From contig JALRME010000020.1 of assembly GCA_026120035.1 (NCBI GenBank), positions 124,001 through 188,000 on the forward strand: DNA of 64,000 nucleotides. Reading direction: 5' to 3'. Both the position numbers and the translations under genes were made by a program. The notes under the pieces are model-generated. The model worked only from the letters and a program-made list of their open reading frames with translations, had not been told where the DNA came from and did not search any database. The stretch's first letter is position 1; every line of letters begins with the position of its first letter. Positions 1 through 10,963 of the stretch are shown here, in pieces. The stretch is from Coleophoma eucalyptorum. Lineage: Eukaryota; Ascomycota; Leotiomycetes; Helotiales; Dermateaceae.

Positions 1-1254
1 TTGTCCCTTTGCGGCCAAGTCTGTCGCAGAGGAAGGCACCAATGAAGACACCTGGAAGTGCAATAACGGCAAGCAGGAGAGTCCATTCAGCAGTTTGAAG
101 AATTACAGAGCCCTCGCTACCCTTGCTGTTAACGACAGATGCAATGATGGTTCCGGAAAAGACACCGTTGGGAAAGCTGGCTCTAGTCAGTTCAGGAAAT
201 GATGGATATACGGATTTACACTTACGTAATAAAGTCATACAAAAACCAAGCACCGCAAGTACCAATCAAAGACTTCCAGTAGTATCGGAGAACAAGCTTA
301 TACGGAACTGACTTCTTAATTGCTCCTCGGCGATAAAGCTTGCTGTTTAGCATTCGAATTCGGAAATAGAAAATAGTAAGTGGTAAAATACATCCGATAC
401 CGAAACAGACTCGCCAGACAGTGCTGTAGTGTGCTTCGCTACATGCTTTGAAAACAATGAGGAAGACAATAACTGCTAAAGGGGTGCCGAAGGACAGTGG
501 GAAGTTGGTGACCAAGATGAAAATTGGACCTCGCTTGGAAAGTGTGTACTCATTTGCTGCTTCAGAAGCAGAGGTGGAAGAGGCAGGATATTCGCCACCA
601 ACACCAAAGCCGCAGATACCTCTGGCAATTGTCATCATCCAGAACTACAACCAGTTAGCTTTCAGTGTCAATTTTCTCCATTTGTTCTCAGGCCGCTCGA
701 GGTCGAACAGGTAAGCAAGTGCTACCATGACCCCTCACTTTATTTTCCCATAGCATTATCACTTCCCGGTGCTAGAGAAACTTACCATTCCCGCAATTGA
801 GTAGCCATTAGAAGCAGCCGTCAGAATTCCACCAATAACAATAAGCAAGGTGGTGGAAATAATAGCAGCTTTTCTACCCATATAATCGCAAGTGAGACCG
901 ATGACAACCTGGCCAAAAATTTCTCCGATGAGAAGGGCGTTGGAGACTCGGGTTTTTACAGCAGAGGTGTATTGAGTAGGATATTCCTTTGAAAGAACAA
1001 CATTGACCATAGTCATAACATTATTGAAATAGCCATCGGAAGCAAGAGCGCAGCCGGCGCAAATCTGTTGCCAAATTATTTAGTGATGTGGGTGGCTGAC
1101 ATGAGAAAAGACTTACAATAGTGAAGATATCTGAAGCACGCTGTCGGCGGGACGATACCTGAGCAGAGGGTGCAGCTGGATCGTCGGCTGGGGATGCCTC
1201 TGATGAAGCATTAATAGACGTGACCGGTCCCTCAATAATATTCTTTTCTGCCAT
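1..1254 (-). CDS. MFS glycerophosphodiester/glycerophosphoinositol transporter, GIT1-like (5' part only)
   Basis: Plasma-membrane major facilitator of the GIT1 type, which imports glycerophosphoinositol or related phosphodiesters. Exons on the minus strand are 1254-1117, 1064-786, 644-226 and 176 to beyond base 1; all junctions keep frame. The start is the ATG at 1254, giving a hydrophilic acidic N-terminus before the first membrane segment (DIFTI|ICAGCALASDGYFNN). Family signatures visible are CDYMGRK in the loop after the second membrane segment, FGVGGEYP at the next conserved glycine-rich helix and TFPNGVFSG across the third splice junction. Roughly 325 residues are present; the remaining C-terminal membrane segments lie off the left edge. 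GIT1 transporters are usually 500-560 aa, so about 60 percent is seen. Substrate (glycerophosphoinositol versus phosphate) is inferred from family resemblance only. Confidence 0.87.
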
Positions 1255-4106
1255 TTTGCTAGAATAAGTCCTAATTCCTGGGCGATAATCGTGTGAAGGC
1301 TGGGCACGCGACAATGCGACGATGCGATCACAATTCGAATGCGGGGTAGAAAGTATGCGAATGGCCGCCGAGGCAGGAACGCAACAGGAATGGCAGTGAT
1401 CTCACGTCGTGAGCACAGCGACGGCTTCCCAAACAAAGCTGGTGAAGTAAAATGTCACCCTCGAAAGAATGCCCGATGCTGTTCACAAAACGAGGCCAAG
1501 CATGCGGCGAAAGCCACAAGATATAAGATTCCAAATTCATCTTCCTTACTTGGCAGGTAGCCCAACCTTGTAAACGCGCCCTCGAAGCGTGCATGATCAG
1601 CCAGTTAATTCGACGGGTGTCATTCATGTGCACGGCTAGGATACAAATTTTTCATTCGGCACCAGCTCGAAACATCGACCCAGGGACACAAAGGTTGATA
1701 TCCAAATGGTGCCACTGCGAGAGAAAGTGACATATTGGAGACAAGCGACGCACAGGCCACAGACCCAATCAGATGAGATAAAGTCGACCACGTGTGCGTG
1801 GCTTTTCGATCTGATATGGCCCCAGACGTCACTTCTCCATTGTTATTCTCATTCCCAGCTCTCAGATCTGGAGAGCGCGATACGGCTCTCCACCAAAGCG
1901 AACGGAAAGACCGACCTGGACTGTACCTCCAACCGCACAGCATGACCAAGGGCTCTAAGCAAGACCGGACAGAAACACAATTCAGCATAGCGTGAAGGAT
2001 TACACCCAGGGTCGTTTTCCCGGCACGAAAAGAAAGGGACAATCGAAACCCCGTGCTCTACTACGGCGCGTGCCAGCATCGGCCACTGATTCCTCGCGTG
2101 GAGTCGAGCATTGATTGCTTGGTAGATAACGTGGATCTGCACGCAGCCTTTCTAAGCGACGGAGGAACTGCTCGATGGATTCAAGCTTCAGCCACCCGAC
2201 TTGGGGTAACGCCAAACATGACCCTTCAACATCCGAGTTCGGTGCACCAGAAGCATATTTGCGCTAGTCATGAAGTATCCACTCCCAGTTTACGAGACAT
2301 ATCAATCATCATCCCTTGAGGGTCCTTGAGGGGTCCTTGAGGGGAGTTCAGCAGGGTCTTGTGCATGCGGCGGACATCCTCAATCAGACAAGGCGTTCGC
2401 ACATGAACGACGTGCGCAGATTGCAAAGGTTCGTAGAACAGATCTAGAGATGTCCTGCCAAAACGAAACCATATTCCGAGGAAATATTGTCAAGCGATTG
2501 TGAGGATCGATAAGCTGCTAGTGTTACGACATTTTCCGCTTCGGAAACGACTTCTTGGGCTGATTCTGACAAGCTACATTTTTTTTTCTCAAGTCTTACT
2601 GTGCCGCGGTTACTGATAAGAACCCCCTTGTGAAGAATCTTGGCTAAACAATGGATCAAGAAAAGTGGGCCTGCGGCGTGGCTGGAATTCTTTCATGGAA
2701 GTTGAATTACAGTACGAGCCGCCCTACAAACCACGCGCTGTCCTTCCATATGCTGTTAGAGGACTCAATAATTGGCTGCTTTCTCGGCGCTGATTTACCG
2801 TAGCTGGAATGAAATCTATGCCAGCGCCGGACGGATGTGGATCCCAGCGAGTAAGAACAGGTAGTAGTTAGAGAAGTCAACGAAAAGTTTTTCGGACTCA
2901 GCATGAATTTTTTGGGTACTTCCGGTAATTCTCATTTTCTAACAAAGGCTGCAAGGTTCGTCTTAGAAACAACATAGAGCTTACTTCGTATGAAACAAGC
3001 TCGCCTGTTGTTAGCCGACCTAGTCTGTAAACCCCACATATAACATTTGTCGAAGATGGAGAGGGCATTCAAAATGACATAGCTTTAGAAAAAAGCTATT
3101 TACCCATGAATGCAAAGGCCAATGGTTACCTATTCTCTACTAAATGGCAATGCGCTATGAAGGTAATTGGCTTGGCTCTGTTCTCTCAACCTGTATTTCA
3201 GCTCGAGGTGGCAGATTATTGATCCCGGGCTTGGATTCTCAAAAAGCCACGAGCCTTCCTGGCATAAAGACTTATAGTCAAGGGACATGCTAGCAATGGT
3301 CATTGTAACAAACTTGTCGCTTCACATTGAAATGGAATGTAGCAAAGGGCATAGATGACTTCCCTAACGCCTTTCATATAAATACATTTGCGATACTTTC
3401 TTTGTGGCAGACATTAGCCCACATCAAATGCCACAACATGTGATTTTAAAGATCCCTAGTATATAGGTAGGTGAAAGAAATCGACCCAAACTATACACTT
3501 CTGATTTCCTGATGTTTTGAATCCGTTTTCATTTTCATTTTATTTTCTGTTCTGAGAAGGATATGTACCCAGGGCCTTGAGTTTTCTGTCCAAACAGAGC
3601 ACCCAAAGGTTCCATTGCGGGGGGTAAATAAATAAAAAGTTAAGATCAAAAAACCAAGATTCAAACGATGTAGTTCCGTACCATCATGCGTTCAAGTCGA
3701 ATCACTTGAATGTGAAAGCATCTTAGTCTTAGTGTACAAACACAACAACAAAACAACACCATCAAAGCCAGAAAACAACTGTTTACTCGCAGCCCTTTCT
3801 TCTGCACAACAAAGTATACAAGGACCTGCAGAAATTCCCAAATAGAAAAATTATAATCCTCAACCGTTTCATATAAGCAGATGCTATTGAAGTCGCACAA
3901 AAACAATAACCCATGATCTTGCCTCCTGACTATTGTAACACGACTTGAAATTCTGAGTACAGGCAGCGTACTTAGCAAAAGAAAGCTAGCAATTGTTTCA
4001 ACTGCATGGAGAAGCTAATACAAGAAATCAGGCACAAAGATCTAGACTGCACAGCATTGTTGGACTATTCATCTCGTCTCTCTCTCTCAAAATCAAGGCT
4101 CAGAGC
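1255..4106. other. Intergenic region, no gene supported
   Basis: About 2.85 kb between the transporter start and the next gene. Open frames here are short or begin at non-ATG codons and overlap on both strands. A small tandem repeat of a TCCTTGAGGG-like 10-12-mer lies at about 2315-2346. Shortly before the next gene there is a pyrimidine-rich CT run (about 4073-4088), as is common just upstream of fungal transcription starts. Confidence 0.6.
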
Positions 4107-6835
4107 ATGAGGAGTTTCAGGCATCGAGACTCTGCACGTCCAGGTAAGCAACCTCTCTCTTTCTAGGAGGAGACAGCTCGAGGATGCTTGGAAGGTCTCA
4201 TAAGACTTTAATGAGACCAATGTAGGAGCACGGTGGAATTCTTCGATTATGCGTAGACCACATGCAAGTGGCCAGCCAACCAGTCGTTCTTCCTTCAGTT
4301 TCCAAACACTTTCCACAGCAATCGCGATCTATCTCAAGGCAGACACGATAAGCTAATTTCAGTTTCATAGAGCGTATAAATCGGAAACTTAGGCGACCAA
4401 AATCACCACTGTACCAAAGCCCAACTGTTGAGAGTCACATTCGTATCCAACGCACTACCGACCAGGATCGAGGAGAACCAGACGACGGATTACCAGAGAA
4501 GTTTGTGCGGAAGCAGTCATTGCAATACGATACTGAGGAGCCAATTCCTTCAAGCTCTCCAGTACCTCCAACAACTTTTGCAGAGGCAATCATGGTAGCA
4601 CGCCAACGAGCACGCGTACGTCGAAGACTAGCAGTGGAGGAAGGAGGTAGCTTTGATGCTATTGCTGGGCCGCTATCAGCTGAAGCATTGGGTCCCTTCA
4701 AATATGTACTGAAGAAAAAGAAGAAGCTTTCTAACTTAACGACATTTGCGACGAGTGCAGTAGGCACAGAATATGAGGCTAGCGAAGTAGGAAGCCATGC
4801 GGAGGCGGATTCGCAGATCGAATTTGACCAACTTGACTCGCTAATTCCAAACTTTGAGGACGACAAACACTTCTCATCCATCAACGACCCAACACCAAGA
4901 ACAGGAATTGAGAATATATTGGGCAGCCGCCAAGGGACTGTGTCCCCAGTCGTTTCTAGCCAGTATCACACCAGTCTGCTTGACGACGGCGTACCCGCTT
5001 CGAATCAAGAAACATTCGAGACAGCTCTATTGCGCGATACTGTATCCCCGAGACCTTCGATTTCAGCAGAATCAGATTTCGAAAGCATGGACAACACCAA
5101 TATGTTTGATGATGGTTTTGATACTTTAGAGTGGGATCCTGACCTTGCTACAGCGAGCCGCGACAACTCCCCCGAGCCCATCACAGCCAAGCCGCAAGGG
5201 GTGGCTTATACCACGGTCGGTTCTTTGGTCAATCCAGATGTTGTGCCTCAATTTACTGCTCCGAACAGAATCCAACGCGAGGGCTCTGGTCGAAGAATTC
5301 AAGCCAACGAAGGTTCTGGGCGTCGAGCACAATCCAATCGAGACCACCAGGGACCCTACTACAACAGTCGTAGCCTACCGCCTCCTCTCAGTACTGCCAA
5401 CTCAATGCAATACACGCAACATATACTGGGAAACATTAACTACAACGAAAATGTCACGTTGCGCAATTCAGGCTTCCTAGGTTCACTTAAGCAGGAAGAA
5501 GGCTTTCAAAGAGTGCGGGATTTGAGTCTCCCACGAGTCCGCGCTGGTAATGTCAAGACTTCAATCCTCAACAGACCTTCCTCTGCGTCAAGTTCGGCAT
5601 CTAATCAGCAGATCGGCTTTAAGCATGCCGTCGAAAACGAAGAAGACCAGAGTGCCAAGAGATACAAAGAAGTTGCCGGATTAGAAAAGATGCAAACACT
5701 GCAGCGCATGGCGAAATATGACAATCCCTTTCAGCAGATTGCTAGAGAAAGATTATCTGAATTCATCGTGCCATTGAAGCCAGAAACATTCCCAATAGAA
5801 AAAATTTCTAACAGTCCTATAGAGGCCACAAAGGGTGAGCTGGACCGCAGCTACCGCTTTCCTCCAGCTCTGAATACCGACACAGGTCTCAACCCCCTTA
5901 TGGGTGCGCTAGAAGGGTATTCCAGATACTCATATCCTGAACAGCCGCCAGCAAGTCGACAAGGATATCCTCAACCATTGACAGCAGGTCCTCCAGGACA
6001 ACGACCAACGAACACAGCCGTCGGCGTCAGGAGCAGTATCAGACAACCTGGAACTGCACAGTGTCCATGGTCACCCTCAGCGTACCAAGAAGGTTTTAAC
6101 AAGCTTGCAGATACCATGCCATTATCCTCCAACATTGGCAGTGCCGTACACAGCGACAGGTTCACCAATCTGCCATCGGTCTATCGTGAGGGCAATCATG
6201 AACAAAGCTGGAAGACGATTGATACATTGCCTGTATCTGCAATTCTCCAGTATTATCCTGAATCACTGGCACCTGACATTGACGGAAGCTACAAATGCGT
6301 GGTACCAAAAATTAGAGAGGAGATGGACCTAGTGTTATCTCGGGCTTGGAACAAAGATGCAAACGAGGCAAAAAGAGTGAAGGAGCTAGAAGATTGGTTC
6401 TACCATGGGCAAAGAAAATATGGAATGACAATCGATGATCACATCCTGGAACTGGAGGATGTCTATCGAGTTGAGATTGAAGAACAGGAGCCAGCCAACA
6501 CTTTTGGACCGATTCAACCACCCAACAAAGAATCGTCACCACTCCAGTGCGTGCCATATACAATTGAAGAAATGGATAAAATGTCAACAGCAGAGGCAGC
6601 AATAAAGCTTCTTAATGGCGCCTTCGGCACACTGCTTGCATATGCTGACAACAGAAGCACTTCCCGATCGAAGAAGAGTGGATTTGTTCAGAGTCCTGTT
6701 TGGCAAATTGACAGCACTGAGAAAGGTAATATCAGTTTCTTTGGTGAGGATTGGGGGCCTCCACCTAAGCGCTTCGGTCGCGATCCCCGATATCAGCCAA
6801 CATTCCACAACCCAAGCAGCACTCACTGGGAGTAA
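4107..6835 (+). CDS. Orphan hypothetical protein, about 833 aa, mostly disordered
   Basis: I do not recognise a family. The main exon is open from 4371 to 6835. Its first in-frame ATG is at 4592, but the frame stays open and protein-like upstream to 4371, where an AG acceptor (TTTCATAG) precedes it. A 37-nt first exon at 4107-4143 (ATG, then donor GTAAGC) joins in frame across a 227-nt intron and gives 833 aa. The protein is rich in Ser, Pro, Gln and Arg, with a basic segment near residue 80 (RQRARVRRR), a KKKKK run, and a repeated EGSGRR motif (about 5279-5327). The most ordered part is near the C-terminus (6240-6490), with acidic/aromatic helices around EDWFYHGQRKYGM. A nuclear or scaffold role is possible but unproven. 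The alternative is a 747-aa protein starting at 4592. Confidence 0.7.
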
Positions 6836-7899
6836 AGAGGGCCTGAATACAATAGCTGCGGCAGCCAACCACTACTTAAACGATACATACCTCGCACAAT
6901 AAATTAACACCGATCGCTGGATAAGGCATGGCTGCAGGCATCCTTTGGCAATCTCGTTCTGTACAAGAAATGCAGCTTTTATCTGCAAACTACTGGTTAC
7001 ATTTGCTGCACCGTATTGCTACTGGCCCTCGTCTGCAATGCGAACAACTTCTGTTCGTTTCCTGCTGTGTATGATTATGGCATGTTGCCACATATGTAGA
7101 ATTATTGCTTGATAGACACAAGAAGGGGGGTGCATATGGTTGGGCTAAAGTCTTTGTATGGGCGCGCTGCACGCACAGCCAGACAGTGTAGACCGCAATT
7201 TGCTCATCGTCTCCACCAATGATTGGACCCTGGTATGGAACTAAAAGGTGAAGAATGGAGCTATATCACGTGGATAAACTCTAGCATCCCGTATAATTGT
7301 TGTTCCTGTGCCTTGAGCTCCTAGAATCTGCCTCGTTTCTCGTCCATGCTAATCTCAATCTTGCCATGGTACCCACTCACAGACCTCAGTCAGTCAGCCC
7401 TAAATATTTTGGGAGAGGCTGACAACAGCACCACTCTCCAAGCGCTGCTTAGCTTGTACTGATAGTCACATCGCAGTGGGCTGTACAACGTACATTGCCA
7501 GGCACTGCGGCGGTCAAGCAACTTGGGTCCATGTTACATCAGATTTTGAGGTGGCTGGGCCACGGCAGTAACTTGACTTGCCCAAGGCACCCGCGTCGGG
7601 AGATTTGCTTACTTGGAGAGCGGCACAGCGACCTGGATCGTGCAAACTGATCGACTTCTGTGACCTAGGACTTCATTTGGAAATGGCGTCTTTTAGCTGC
7701 TGCGCATCTGTGTCGGTCAGCCTTGGTAGGGCCTTGGAAATTTGTCTAAGGTGGACCATTCTCTTTGATGCAAATGATTCTGTCTATATATCTTCATTCG
7801 TTCCTCTTGCTGTCTGAATTCAAGCTTCTCTTGGTCTTTCGCGATAGATAGTAATCAGAGCTACAAACCGCAATCAGTGATTGCTGCACATACACAAAG
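6836..7899. promoter_or_regulatory. Intergenic region with promoter of the downstream membrane-protein gene
   Basis: No coding sequence is supported in this 1.06-kb stretch. A TATATAT box at 7785-7791 lies about 110 nt before the ATG at 7900 and is the only promoter-like element I can point to. Confidence 0.4.
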
Positions 7900-8888
7900 A
7901 TGGCGACAGTCCACAACCATGCACCATGGCGCAAAACAATCCTGGTTCCTTTCTGGACACTGCAGCTGCTCTTCCTGGTCCTCACGATTGTACTTCTAGT
8001 GCTGATTATCGTGCTTGCGGACGACGTGGTTAGCGATTACAATAATGTTTACAATGCGACAGTCAGTCTCGCTCCAGTCAAGATGTACGTTCAGTCCCCT
8101 CCATGGTCCTCAAGTATATTTGGCATAAAACTGACGCGTTTTAACAGTCTTGGTGGGGTATGGATCGCGCTCGACTCTGTTTGTCTTTGTCTTACCATCG
8201 CCGAAATAATTTTACTGGCTCGTCACAAACTCACCCCGCGCTTCTTCCTGATCTCGAGCGTCTTTAAGAGCACAGTTTTGACGGTCATCTTCGTGTATGA
8301 TGTGGTGGCGGCGTTCACCCACACAACAAGAAGGACCACAAATGCCTTCGGCTTCATTGTTGATATCGTACTACTGTAAGTATCTTCTCTTGTGTAGAGC
8401 TTTGGTTACCTTCGCGGTGCTGACTTTTTTCTTCCCGAAGGTTCTGTTTCTATGTGCCTTTGATTTACGGCGCGCGGATATTCCACAAGAATAAGCATGT
8501 ATATACACCTGTAGCACCTTTGCTCACGCAGGATACTTCATACATATCCGGGGGCGCGGGAGCAGGAGCTGCGGAGATGAGCGGACGAGAATATGGGCAC
8601 TTTGCGAGTGCGTTTACTGGAAACAGAGATGTCGAAGCTGGAGGAGACTTCGGAGAGCCACATATAAGCCGCGACGGAAGGGAACCATTTCGGGGAAGGA
8701 GATTGAGCTACAACCAAGAACGGGATACAACAAGATACGAGGCTTATGCGCCGCCATCTTCGAAGCCGAGCAGCGGGAGTGCCTCAGCTGGGCCAAATAC
8801 GCCTACATACAGAGAGGTGCCTGAAGTGTTTATACATCAAGAGGACGGTCAGGTGTTTGAGATGGAGGGGCGAAGGAGTTATAGATGA
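7900..8888 (+). CDS. Four-pass integral membrane protein, 286 aa
   Basis: Exons 7900-8084, 8148-8375 and 8441-8888 join in frame to 286 residues; introns are 63 and 65 nt with GTACGT and GTAAGT donors. The N-terminal half has four hydrophobic segments: a long Leu/Ile/Val helix at residues 18-40, one starting GGVWIALDSVCLCLTIAEI at about 64, one around FFLISSVFKSTVLTVIFVYD at about 97, and one across the third exon junction (FIVDIVLLFCFYVPLIYG). The C-terminal half (from about residue 155) is hydrophilic and disordered with Ser/Gly/Pro runs, probably a cytosolic tail. This tetraspan-plus-tail form is common among uncharacterised mould membrane proteins. No catalytic motif is visible and I assign no function. 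Confidence 0.8.
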
Positions 8889-10624
8889 TTTTTTGCAATT
8901 TTGCCACCATGAATACCTAGCGTTTTACAAGCATTTATTTGTTACGATCCAAAATCTGCTTGAAAAGGGTCAGAGTTGATTCCTTGAGTACGTGCTACTC
9001 CAGGAAGAAAAGATTGCCATAGATCATGCTTCACATGTGATAGTGATCACACTTTGCTATATCTATTTATGGCTTTCTAATCTCTCTTCTCTTATTGTCA
9101 ACATTCATCCGTCCTTACCTCTTGGATGTTACCTATGCCGCACACCAGCCGTTTTTGACTTTCAAGTATAGTCTTCCAATTCATGCAAGAGCCACCAGCT
9201 GCATTAGGATCATGCACAAGGAACTCAAGGATAGGGCTTCACTAGTGGTAGTGGTTGGTGTCAGCGTCTGGACGCTGGGCTGAATTGTCTCAGCTGAAGT
9301 AGATGGTTGGAATATCAACGTGATGTCCAGTCGCTTCACGTGGGCATAACATCGTAAGGGGTCGGCTTTTAGTGAGCGGGGAGAGCCTGTGGGGGTGAGA
9401 CAGGAGGAAGGGGCGCGGAAGGAAGAAAGGGCGGCGGTGGTGGCTACTAAGGCGGTTTACTCAAAAGCCCGGTCTCGCTCGACTTGCTCTCTGCCTACGA
9501 TCTTGAGGTCGTATGCATCTCCGCAAGAATCGTTGTTGTCGAGCTCGGTCTAGAGTGTTTGCTTGGCATCTCGTGGTCTCTATTTTCGCGGTCGAGGCCT
9601 GCTTGCTGCTTAGCCAGTATTAGCGGAAGTGAAGCTGGGTGCAAGGGCAAAGATATTGTTGGATTGTGGTGCCATTGACCGGACGGTGTGTTTCGCAACA
9701 ATCCGATGAGTGGTTTTTCGCAGAATGCGGAATACGGAAAACTCGAAACGTCGATGGTCAGTGGAGCTGGCCGTTTGTATTTCCCCCTCTTTCTCTACAT
9801 CGGCTGAATCATATCATCTGTTCATAAAAAGTCCAAGCATAATTATTCTCAGTTTCAATGACGGGAACTGTAAAACTGTTGGTTCAATGACAACCTTCGG
9901 TAGTTCGCGAATTGCGTTGTTGCTGCATATAATGTACACTTCTTAGCATACTATCTGAGGTACCCAGATAGAGTAGTACGTACTTTTTTACTATCTAGTA
10001 CGTTGCTCATGACTTCGGCCGTAATTTCATCCATATATACCATCATCCTTATGTTTCAAGCTCTCCTCTACGCTTACGGACGTAAGAATCGGGAAGATAC
10101 AAGCGCAACATCATGCACTTAGAGCTATTCGAACCTCTCAATCCATAGACTACCTAGGCTATAACAATAGTATCAACCATAACCAATCCAAATAGCAGTC
10201 ATTCGCAATAATATACCCATTTAGAAAAGATTTGCCACCTTCCCCTCAGCACGTCGAAGGCTTAGCGAGCAAGCTGAGCCCGTGCTAATGGGTGCTCAGG
10301 TCAAGCTGCGAATGCGACGCAGAGGAATAGGGAAGCATGGCAGAAGCGCCGGAGGAACTCTAGCACAATTGTATTAATGGGCTGTGTCTGTAGACATGAC
10401 GCGGCCGTACAAGGGAAATGTGAGGGCGTGCTCTACAGAATATAAGAGGCTTACGTTGGATTTCTGGGATATCTTCTTCTTCACAAGCATCCAAAACGGT
10501 ACTTACCAGTCTCCAAAGCACTCTATCAAGCAGTTAGTCAGTCAATCGGTCAACCTCTATATAGTGGCATACCCACAAAATAAACATCATCACAATTCCC
10601 CAGCCCCTCAACCAAGAAACAAGA
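8889..10624. other. Intergenic region; TATA box before the next small gene
   Basis: No coding sequence is supported over 1.7 kb. Open frames here are short and mostly start at non-ATG codons. A TATATAG element at 10558-10564 lies about 60 nt before the ATG at 10625 and is followed by an A/C-rich leader typical of fungal 5' UTRs. Confidence 0.5.
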
Positions 10625-10963
10625 ATGTGCTGTCGCGGCCGCCGCAACACTTATGGATATCGCCGGCGTGGCCGAGGTGGTTTGATCGCATTGATAATTG
10701 ACCACCTGAAGAAGAGACACGACCAGAGGATCGCCGATTATGCTACTGCCACTACGATGAAGCAGGAGAGTGGAGCAGTCGAAAAGGAAGAGATATTCGA
10801 GGAATCTTGGAGTGGAGCAGCTACTGAGCTAGTTATGCAGGATAGTAAGGCTGGTCAGGGCGATGATTGGACCGGGAGTGCTCCGCCGCCAGTGTATGAG
10901 AAGGCCATCTTAGGAAATAATGAGGATAATGGAAGGGATAAGGCGGGGTGGGTTAAGATCTGA
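10625..10963 (+). CDS. Small CC/PPxY protein, 112 aa
   Basis: Single-exon frame from ATG 10625 to TGA 10963. The N-terminus is MCC followed by an Arg/Gly/Tyr-rich stretch (RGRRNTYGYRRRGRGG) and a short hydrophobic patch (LIALIID), a pattern suited to membrane association by palmitoylation of the two cysteines. The rest is charged and low complexity. Near the C-terminus (about residue 90) is APPPVYEKA, which contains a PPVY motif, the core ligand of WW domains such as those of Rsp5/NEDD4 ubiquitin ligases. Small proteins of this composition are frequent in moulds; no family is named here. The TATA box and leader upstream support expression. The Rsp5 link is inference from the motif alone. Confidence 0.65.
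   Translation: MCCRGRRNTYGYRRRGRGGLIALIIDHLKKRHDQRIADYATATTMKQESGAVEKEEIFEESWSGAATELVMQDSKAGQGDDWTGSAPPPVYEKAILGNNEDNGRDKAGWVKI

Noticed and set aside
1620..2042. 140-codon minus frame and overlapping plus frames at 1700-2300
   Set aside because: Several overlapping frames on both strands with no motif; no splice-consistent extension.
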